64,000 nucleotides of DNA from Tetracentron sinense (lineage: Eukaryota; Streptophyta; Magnoliopsida; Trochodendrales; Trochodendraceae). The position numbers and the translations under genes were made by a program. Shown here piece by piece: positions 55,757 to 64,000 of this stretch. The stretch is from positions 2,046,001-2,110,000 of the forward strand of contig CM026553.1 in NCBI GenBank assembly GCA_015143295.1. The letters run 5' to 3'. Under the pieces are notes generated by a model. The model searched no databases. It had not been told where the DNA came from and worked only from the letters and a program-made list of their open reading frames with translations. The stretch's first letter is position 1. The number at the start of each line of letters is the position of its first letter.

Positions 55757-58112
55757 TCTCTGTATGGCTGGACTGTTTTGACTATATCTTTTGACTCGCT
55801 CGTCGGATTTCGATGATTCAACTTGCATTGGGTTCGTCTTTCGAAAACGCACATTTCTGATGTTTCGGAATTTCTGATTTCTCCCTTATTTATTAATTAG
55901 ACTACAAAAACGGCCAATTAGCTACGAAGGTGCTAATCATTTAGCTACGAAGGTGCTATTCATTAAGGATGAAAAAGTCCGGGGTGCTACAGAAGTACTT
56001 CTATCTCAAACTATTGTAGTGGAGACTACACATCAGCACATGGGTGCTTAAATGCACAATGACTGATTGCATTCAATGAGAGACCCCTTGCATAAACATA
56101 CTATCTGATAGTTGATCTCTTTTTCACATTGAACAGTTTCGATGATCCTTAGATCTGATGAGTTCAACTATGACTGAGCAGTGATTTGACTGTTTTGATT
56201 CCATCAAAGTATTTTCTACCGAGTTAGTCTATAGGTACTCCCAAATATACTCCCGAATATACTCCTTAATCCTAACCATTTATAACCAACCATTAAGGGT
56301 TAGGATTTGAGTTGGCTTATTTTGTCTTTTCTAATGCCACATCAGCTCTAATCCTAACCGTTTATAGTTGAGATAAACGGATAAGATTGGGGAGTATATT
56401 TAGGAGTACACTTTGGGAGTATCCCTAGACTAATTCTTTTCTACCTTAAGGAATACGATACAGTGACAGTTGGATAGTCAGAAAGCTGTTCGAGTCATGA
56501 AGAATTTCAAACAAGAAATCCATGCTTATTTATTTGAGGAATTATCTAAGTTCCGGGTAAGACAGTTGATTAAGTTCAAATCCTACGTAGGTGATTTTGA
56601 AATCAAAATAAGTTTTGAAATATACTTTTATTGAAAGATATTATACTTATAAAATGATTTTCTCAAAATGTTTTTCATAAGAAATTGTTTCTCATGGCTT
56701 AATCATAATTCTTGGAAACCCGGATGATGTGCAATGGGCTATGAGTTAGATAGTATGTCAATCTTGAAGGCTCATTAGGGATAATGTATTTGGAATGATA
56801 AATCGAATTTAAATGTTCATGTGGCAGGATCCGTATTAGTTAATGTTCATACACTGGGATTTAATTACAGCATGGATATCTCACGTCACTTGCAATTCCG
56901 ATGTAATTCCTGTTTAGGGTCAATGGGATAACATTGGGTAAGTCAGGGTAAGAATGTCCTAGAGCAATCTGTGGAGATGCTCACTTGAGAAATACAAGCT
57001 CAATAATTGATTAAATGTTAATCAATTATTTAAGTGATTAAAATTTAATCATTAATTAAATAGATTAAAAGTTAATCTATGGTTTAAATTAATTGTTAAT
57101 TTAAATCTAGGGATTATTTTAATAATTATTTAATTAACCTAATTAAAGGGGGAATAGGTTTGACCCATATCCATAAACCCATTAATATGGACCTTTAATA
57201 TGGGCCCACGCCCATGGATTTAAACCCTAGGGTGGGGCGCCCACTTTGGAAATCCTAATTAGATTGGGATTTGGTTACTTGAATAATTATTGAGTAATAA
57301 CTCTATTAATTATGGAATTAAAGTCCAATGGTTGGATTGAAAGTAGGATTAAGATAAGATGGATTTGGATTGCAAAAAGGAGTCTAGCACTCCCCAAACC
57401 ACACGCCCCCTTGATGCTCACAACCGCCCCTTTGTGGTTTAGGTTTCCTAGTTTGACTAGGATTCCTCCATTTGTTTGTTGTTAACTTATCCCTATTAAT
57501 TAAGGAATCCTCTTTTCATAAGGACACTTTAATTAGTAGGATTACTATAACTAAAGTAGTTCTAGTTAAACTAGGATTTTATTTAAATTAATAATAAGAG
57601 TTATTATTAATAAATAGCTTCTTAAAGGATAAGTTATACTTGGAGTAGGATATGGATTAGATCCATTCTATAAATACCCTAAGACCAAAAATGTATGGGC
57701 AAGAGAATTCAAAATTCTCCAAACCGTGGGCACTTAGGGAGTCTCCCTAGGATTTTTGTGAGCTATAAGGGTGCATCCAAGTTGGGTTTTGCTATTTTAG
57801 GGTTTTGAACCTTAAGGTTGTTGGTGATAGAAGGTCTATACCATTGATCCATCTTCTTGCTCTTGCTTCAACAATTCAAAAGAGATTTTCTAAAGCTTCG
57901 TGGGGATAGCGAAGAACAAGGATCGAGCTTTGAGTATTTCTTCGAGAAATCTCTACAAAGAGTTCTGACGGTTCGAGTAGATTAAGCTTCACCGATGAAC
58001 ACCATTCACCAAAGTGATATGACAAACTCTTAGATAGTTTTTGATGCTTTCTATGGTGTTGAGATCTAGGGGATCCTGCTTTCCGCATAATTTTTATACG
58101 CATCCCCCTTCA

Positions 58113-58328
58113 GACCTCTGTACTTTGGCGTGTTCCAACAATACTTTAAGGGAGGTACGTTATATTTCAAATTACTGGATGGTTTGAGTTTTATAGATCG
58201 AATTTTATTATTGATATTTTGGAGATTAATGTTTAGCATTGCCTTGTATGTATGTGATTGACAGATTTAAGAAATGTAACGGGCCCAAAGTTCCATTATG
58301 TCCAAGGTGGGGTTTTGGGATCGTTACA
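58113..58328 (+). repeat. LTR-tail-like fragment next to F
   Basis: Ends GGGGTTTTGGGATCGTTACA, resembling the ends of the gypsy LTRs here (D ends GGGGCGTTACA on its own strand). It may be the right remnant of an older LTR into which F inserted. Also, 58275-58328 begins TGTAACG and ends CGTTACA. Confidence 0.35.
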
Positions 58329-59686
58329 ACCCGTCTCAGCAGTCCCAGAATATTTCAGACCAACTTAATCATTCTCCACAAAATCCATAACCAATTACTA
58401 TCATTTTCAATGGTCCCTACCAGAAAATCCTAACTCCACCCCTGATTATTAGGGCTTACGGCATTAAAAAGATTCATGGGTTGGTTAGAATCTTACTATG
58501 TTTATTTGACTTATTTTAATTAATTTTACATTTTTCTTTAGAGTTATTTTTATTTTGCTTTGGCAAATATATGTACATAACCATATATCAATTACATACT
58601 TACCAAAAAAAAATCATCAATTACATGAGTGGCAAGAAGAATAACATGTTCAATACAAAGACATGGTTTTTCATCATCTACAATGTTTTTTCTTGGCTTT
58701 GCTTTGCCATCATATCATTTTAAGCATGGACTCATGACGACATTACGGATTAATTATTGAATATTACAATGTCCCTTGTAAGTATGGGTTGTGTTGGAAT
58801 TCGTTTATTGAGAATGTCAATCAGGAATTGGAGATTTATCAAGAGCGGATATGGTTTTAATAATGTACTATATGTACAGGGATATTTACAATGACTCCTC
58901 ATTGGGGTCTATATATACAGGTGAAATCGGTCACAAGATATAAACATTATCACATCTAAATCAAACATAATCTGAGTTGAATCATTTAAAAAATATAATT
59001 GATACTAATCTAATTGTGATAAGATACAGTGATTAGTGTATCTCTTTCACCTTTACTCCCTCTCAAATACATGATGATAGATAAATCTTCATGTGTTTGC
59101 ATGAAATGGAAGTCAGCCTTTATAATTTCAGTGCACAATTATGAGTCACTTGCTAGTCTTGTGTGTTGTTTTTCTGCCTAGGAGATGATGTGGTAGTAGA
59201 GAGAGAAAGTACCTCTGTGGGCTTGGAAAGTCGTGCAAGCAGTGAGCCTCAAAGGGGCATTCGTAGGCCAAGAAAAGATGAGCCAAAAAATAGCCTTGGA
59301 CGTGATAAATAGACCTCTATAGCTTGAAAAGAAGGCCCTTATAGGTTATAAGGAAAGAGAAAATATGCATAATTGGCCAAAGAAAGGTCCCTTTGATGGG
59401 CCAAGAGATGAAGAAAGGCCTTGGTTGTTGTGATCTCTAATGGATCTAGGATAAGAACATTGATGGGCCCAACTAGAATTTGGCTCCTTTTTTTTTTTAA
59501 CCAAACATATATAGGGAATTCGGCAATTAATTTTTTTTGCTGAGGGTATCATTTAACTATGGTTTGTGGTTAGGAAAATGGTTAGTGGTTAGCTTGGGAG
59601 ATTGGAGTTCTTGTGGACTACTTGTCACCCTGGGGAAGTTGGAATTTAGCTCAAGGAGAGAAAACAGAGTTGAGAATGATTTTCAA
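58329..59686. other. Unassigned AT-rich stretch
   Basis: No convincing gene, RNA or recognised element. Short frames (60-70 codons) have no recognisable motifs. A poly-T run lies near 59488-59497 and a TATATATA-type run near 58910. The piece at about 58790-59150 could be an old LTR remnant, but I cannot bound it. Confidence 0.4.
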
Positions 59687-61404
59687 TGTAACAGTGTAGG
59701 AGTGAGTGTAATTGTTTTTGGATCATTCAAAGATCAATTATAGTTATAGTGATCTGAAATTTATTACAGTTGATGAGCATTGAATGCGACATACTCGCTG
59801 CAAAAAATAGCCGTTGGCATTTAATGCGATATTTTAGAATTTTTTTTGTGCTATCTAGTTGATTAGAGGAGCTTCCTGATCGGCTGGATGGCTGCTTGAT
59901 CACCTGGATCAGTTTCCTGATCGGCTGGATCATAAAAACGCATTTTATGTCGTTTTGTTCTATCTAGTCGATTAGAGGAGGGAGTGATCGACTGGATGGA
60001 CCATCTAGTTGGCTGGATGGCTGCTTGATCGCCTGGATCAATTCCCTAATCAGCTGGATCATAAAAACGCATTTTATGAGGTTTTGTTCTATCCAGTCGA
60101 TTAGAGGAGGGAGTGATCGACTAGATGGACCATCTAATGAGCTGGATGGTCCTCCTGATCGTCTGGATAGACCAAAAAACTTGTAGTTTTTGATTTTTTT
60201 GATTTTTAATGATTTTTCTTTGACTTTAATGACTTGCACGAATTTCAAAGTCTTTAATTATGTTAGTGAAACATGATTAACAACTCATAATGATCTTTTG
60301 AATGATCTAAAATAGATTAGCAAAGAGAATCAACCTGATCAGTACATACAGACAATTTTTGAAAAAAATTGTTTTATCCAGTCGATCATAGGGCTTGATT
60401 GATCGACTGGATGGTCTGCCTAATTGGCTGGATGGCTGCTTGATCGCCTGGATCAGTTCCTTGATCAGCTGGATCATAAAAACGCATTTTATGAGGTTTT
60501 GTTCTATCCAGTCGATTAGAGGAGGGAGTGATCGACTGGATGGGCCATCTAATGGGCTAGATGGTCCTCCTGATCGGCTGGATAGACCAAAAAACTTCCA
60601 GTTTTTGGTTTTTCTGATTTTTCTTTGACTTTAATGACTTGCACGAATTTCAAAGTCTTTAATTATGTTAGTGAAACATGATTAACAACTCATAATGATC
60701 TTTTGAATGATCTAAAATAGATTAGCAAAGAGAATCAACCTGATCAGTACATGCAGATAATTTTTGAAAAAATTTGTTTGATCCAGTCGATCACAAGGCT
60801 TGCTTGATCGACTGGATGGTCTGCCTAATCGGCTGGATGGCATATCTGATCGACTTGATAGACTAATTTTATTTGCAGAATCCATTTTCAAAACCTTTAA
60901 GATATGATTTGATTCCAAGGTATTGTAATTAAACTTTATTAGTATAATTAGCATGTTTTAAGGTCCATAATCATATTTAAATATTTGTTCAAGGGACCTA
61001 TGGTCAATCTAAGGTATTTTGAGCTTTTTCACCAAATCAACCACTTAAGGATTTTTACAAGAAATCCTAAACAAACTACTTACTACCTAGACTAAGACCT
61101 TGATGGAGATGATCTTTGCGCTTAAATGGTCTTCAGCAGCAGTGTCTTCAAGACAATCTTCCAAAATCCTTTTTGTTGATAGTTGAACATCTTCTTGAAG
61201 CTTTGATTTGGAATTTTCATCATGTCTTGACTTGGTCTTTTCATTAAAGGTTCTTGAATATGCTTGAAATCCCTTTTCCAATTCTTGAAAACTGTAGAAT
61301 AAATTTCTCATGGAAGACATTAGTATTACAAGATTCATTTCATTATTTATGTCATCATTAAAACTAATTGAGGGTCATATAGTTGTAACCTTAAGGCTAA
61401 TAAT
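59687..61404 (-). repeat. Presumed 3' LTR of H
   Basis: Starts next to the innermost polypurine motif. Left border set tentatively at a TGTAACA on the plus strand. Holds many GATCGACTGGATGG-like short palindromic motifs. Confidence 0.5.
59842..60870. repeat. Tandem repeats in H LTR
   Basis: A unit of about 405-415 bp is duplicated (for example GGCTGGATGGCTGCTTGATC at 60011 and 60426; GACTTGCACG at 60231 and 60636), with a third partial copy after 60770. Nested in it is a shorter unit of about 125 bp with CAGTCGATTAGAGG and AAAACGCATTTTATG. Confidence 0.8.
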
Positions 61405-61498
61405 CTCCCCCTTTTTGATGATGACACATATAATGTAATGAAATGAGTTAAGCTCCCCCTCAACAGATACTTTCCATAAAAAATATGAGAGCTCCCCC
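61405..61498 (-). promoter_or_regulatory. Three polypurine motifs of H
   Basis: Minus-strand GGGGGAG at 61405-61411, 61454-61460 (approximately) and 61492-61498. The first is adjacent to the presumed LTR. Confidence 0.65.
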
Positions 61499-61827
61499 TA
61501 AGCATGTGCTGATAAGAAAAAATTATTAAGTTGGAACAAAGAGAAGTTCCACAAAGGAGTTCTTTAGAGATTTTTCAGTTAAATACCAAGAAAAGTTCCA
61601 TAAGAGGATTTATTTTAATTTCAAGAATCAAGAGAAGTTCCATGACATTCACAAAGAAAATTATTATAACACAAAGGAATTTAAAAAAAATTCTCATTTT
61701 TTCATATGTTTCAAAAAAAAAATCCATACATATACAACAAAAAAAAATCCATTCTCATACATTTCATTCTTATTTCTTCCCCTTGTCAACATAAAAAAAA
61801 AATATAGAAGAACAAAAAAACACAAAG

Positions 61828-62504
61828 CTACAATCCATCTTGCTTTTGCTTCTTGATGAGATCAGCAACCTTTGTAAAAACATCCTCTTGAGCGGCTGTA
61901 TCTTCAGGTGCTGATGACTTGAGTTCTTCTTCACTGTTGGAGTGAGTTGGGGAGTCACCAAAGGAGTTAGAAGAGGAGGACTGAGCTAGATCTTCATCTA
62001 AGGAGGGAAGATAGATGATAGGATCTCCTTTGACAGTACCTTGCATGGGCTGTTTTCCCTTGGATTTTGAAGAAGATGGAGCTTGAGAAGGAGGGGTAGA
62101 AGTGGAGGCTCTAGTATCTAAGCTGACCAAAAAATTATTGATCTTCTTGATTTCATCAGTGGATTTCAAAATTATGGAGGCTGACACTGAATCATGTTCA
62201 GCCATATCAAGGAGTAGCTTCCCTTGGGTCTTCAATTGAAGTTCTGAAGAGTCCACTTGCCCTTGGATCACTTTTGTCACTTTGTCCAACTTTATAAACT
62301 CTTCCATTTGATCTCCTTCCAGCCTTTGCAGTAGAGAAGTCACTGTATCCACTATGTTTTTAGTGACTTCACAATCCATGTTCACAGTTCCTAGGACTGA
62401 ATAGGCTGCATCTAATCTATCCTTCATATCTTCATGTCCAGCAACTAATGAGGCTTCAGTTGAGGACAACCTTTCTCTCATCTCAGCTCTGAAGTTAGCT
62501 AAGG
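61828..62504 (-). pseudogene. H C-terminal reading frame (coiled-coil protein)
   Basis: About 225 codons to a stop, cut at its 5' side by G. The first two thirds have leucine/valine heptad-like spacing suggestive of a coiled coil (MKDRLDAAYSVLGTV, VTSLLQRLEGDQMEEF), followed by a Ser/Pro/Lys-rich stretch (STPPSQAPSSSKSKGKQP) and an acidic end. No membrane segment is visible. Its place before the polypurine tracts fits the variable or envelope-like C-terminal frame of Sireviruses, but I do not recognise the family. Confidence 0.5.
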
Positions 62505-64000
62505 TGTAACGACCCCAAAATCCTACAAGGCTAAAATAGGACTTTGGAATCGTCACATTACTTAAACCTACTTAAAATCCATGCATACAAGGCTTACTAC
62601 ACGAGTCTCCAAAATGAGAGTAGAAAAAAATTCCGATTTTATCAAACTCAAACTATCCTATACAACGGTCATCTGCCCAACATAATAAAATCCAACATAA
62701 ACAAAAATGTCTAATACTCAACTATAAAATAATCCAATAAGTAACATCAACTAAAAGTCTACTGCAAAACTCTTAAACCAAAGAAAACATAAGCTAATAG
62801 GGGTAATTATCAAAGCCCCTGGCTCCCTCCTCAGTCGGCCCACCTTCTCCTCCTTCCTCGGCGTAGTCTCTTCAATCCACGGCTCCGTTGTGTGCCCCTG
62901 CTCTAAACCTGCCAAGACAAAGTCTGACTGAGTACAAAAGTACTCGGTATATATAAAATCCAACCAATAATGTAGTAAACCTGTACTTAGTTAAAATCAT
63001 ATCCAATAGCGTAATAACATAGTCAGAGTGCGGAAGAACATGTGCTCATACACATCATATCATTACCTTGACTCGTGTACTTGTGAGAACTTTAGATTTA
63101 GTAGACAACATACTTATGAGATGCTTATGCTTATGAGACCACGTGCTTGTGAGATGCTTATGCTTATGCACTTATTCAGATCATACAGTGATGTGACATG
63201 CCGTTATTGGCGGATACAGACCATGCCTAAGAAATCATAAAATGGACATGCCGTTCTTGGCGGATACGGACCATGCCATGCTCATGCTTATTTAGAATGT
63301 CATACGTATGCCATGCTTATGCTTGTGGTCCACATGTGTGACTTGTGAGACTCTTATCTTAACATACATGTGCATTTGTGCTTCAGTGTCGAAATTAACA
63401 TTCGAGTTGGTAATCGCTTAGATTCCAATCTCCCACCATGGAAACTCCACTATACTGTCCCATACCAAATAGTTAGAGAATTCCCGGTTTGAGAGATTTT
63501 CCTCTAAGTTCTTACCTTCCCGACTATCAATTTCCATGCAAGTAATTAGACATACTTAACAAATAATCACATATACATATCTTATCATGATTCTTAGTAC
63601 AATTCATAATCAATTTCTTACAATTCCATAGTAATGTATTAGTATTTATCCTCTCAAGCATTTTCACAAACACCTTGGGTACATAGATCATGAACCCATT
63701 TCCCTTTCCACATTTCAAACATTTCGTCAAACCATAATTCATCCATACAATCTAATTACAATCCACATCCACATATTAATCCCATCCTCCATAGTATTTC
63801 CCATCCTCTATACATTACATCCACATCATTAATCCATATTTCCATCCATAATAACTTACTTCATACAAAAATAGGGAAAAACACCTCTAATTTCTATTTC
63901 TATCATTTCTATCATATTAACATTCACAAAACATTAAAATAAAGTTGATTGGGATAGTATATCGACCTTAGGGATCCTTCCCTTGGATCCAAATTGCTCC
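62505..64000 (-). mobile_element. Element G: gypsy LTR, minus strand, runs off the window
   Basis: Begins TGTAACGACCCC within the H frame; TAAGG at 62500-62504 is the expected target duplication. Orientation is set by the GAGTAC/GTACTC stem-loop (about 62929-62946), the TTGGCAGGT block and the EPW frame, which all read on the minus strand as in D. No internal region is reached. Confidence 0.65.
62751..62963 (-). CDS. EPW-type reading frame in G LTR
   Basis: A 70-codon frame containing LAGLEQGHTTEPWIEETTPR. The TEPWIEE core falls at the same point after the stem-loop and GGCAGGT as in B, D and S; downstream residues are not alignable. The Pro codon differs (CCG here, CCT in D and S, CCA in B). 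Confidence 0.4.
   Translation of the reverse strand: MDFIYTEYFCTQSDFVLAGLEQGHTTEPWIEETTPRKEEKVGRLRREPGALIITPISLCFLWFKSFAVDF

Larger units (their letters stand above)
43401..55991 (-). mobile_element. Element D: young, nearly whole Ty3/gypsy chromovirus, minus strand
   Basis: TSD GAAGT at 43396-43400 and 55992-55996. LTRs 43401-45998 (2598 bp) and 51120-55991 (2599 bp without the solo LTR S). By eye they differ at about 17 places, under one percent, so this is among the most recent insertions here. The coding region looks nearly whole, with about one visible break. Domain order and tail are Tekay/Del-like. Confidence 0.95.
51120..55991 (-). repeat. D upstream (5') LTR, interrupted by solo LTR S
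   Basis: Near-identical to 43401-45998 once S and one CACTG copy are removed. Contains its own EPW frame (53677-53817), minisatellite and palindrome array (55572-55756). Confidence 0.94.
37006..58112 (+). mobile_element. Element F: Ty1/copia retrotransposon, plus strand, carrying D
   Basis: Truncated-looking 5' LTR 37006-37705, primer site, leader, gag, pol in copia order, polypurine tract, 3' LTR 43090-58112 interrupted by D. The missing first part of the 5' LTR is expected left of the window, beyond E. Related to E but not identical. A fossil with many breaks. Confidence 0.88.
43090..58112 (+). repeat. F 3' LTR (interrupted by D)
   Basis: TGTTAGACATG at 43090 to ATCCCCCTTCA at 58112. Removing D and one TSD copy leaves about 2.43 kb. 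GACCT at 58113-58117 is the expected F target duplication, whose partner should lie left of the window. Confidence 0.88.
59687..62504 (-). mobile_element. Element H: 3' end of a Sirevirus-like Ty1/copia element, minus strand
   Basis: On the minus strand: the end of a reading frame (to 61828), about 420 nt with three GGGGGAG polypurine motifs, then a presumed LTR from about 61404 to about 59687 containing large tandem repeats. TCATCATCAAAAAGGGGGAG next to the LTR and repeated polypurine motifs are Sirevirus hallmarks. Cut at 62504 by G. The left LTR end is uncertain. Confidence 0.6.

Noticed and set aside
58329-59686. Possible host gene right of F
   Set aside because: Only short frames without recognisable domains, start context or codon pattern.
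62505-64000. Host upstream region of the coiled-coil frame
   Set aside because: Starts TGTAACGACCCC within the frame and has the stem-loop, GGCAGGT and EPW features of gypsy LTRs, so it is an inserted LTR.

Overview
This window is a stack of nested plant LTR retrotransposons; I see no convincing host gene, rRNA or tRNA. Chromodomain-bearing Ty3/gypsy elements with 1.8-3.0 kb LTRs (Tekay/Del-like), long-LTR Ty1/copia elements and a Sirevirus-like copia end, all with primer sites of the initiator-tRNA-Met type, point to repeat-rich heterochromatin of a flowering plant. The species cannot be told.

Layout, using my own letters. F is a plus-strand Ty1/copia element (visible 37006-58112). E is a minus-strand copia of the same kind (window start to 37005), apparently inserted into the 5' LTR of F, so the two lie head to head. 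E is split by B (814-20320, target duplication CATAG) and C (21916-32973, CCCTC). The 5' LTR of B is split by A (1980-12696, TAATG). The 3' LTR of F is split by D (43401-55991, GAAGT, minus strand), and the upstream LTR of D by a solo LTR, S (51175-53442, CACTG, plus strand). Right of F come a short LTR-like tail, about 1.35 kb of unassigned DNA, the 3' end of a minus-strand Sirevirus-like element H (about 59687-62504), and the start of another gypsy LTR, G (62505 to the window end).

The gypsy elements fall into two groups. Group 1 (A, C) has a small open reading frame between the primer site and gag that is conserved between the two, and a degenerate repeat array in the LTR. Group 2 (B, D, S, probably G) has an eight-site palindrome array in the LTR promoter region with identical spacing in three copies, a 46-codon acidic reading frame inside the LTR with a shared EPW[V/L/I]EE core, and in B and D a 134-135 nt candidate intron between gag and protease. 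LTRs of both groups also look as if they carry a leader intron of variable length, which would explain where their tandem repeats sit.

D is young: its LTRs differ at roughly 17 places in 2.6 kb by eye, and its coding part looks nearly whole. The other elements are older fossils with several to many breaks. The conserved small reading frames, the palindrome array and the candidate introns are the observations most worth following.
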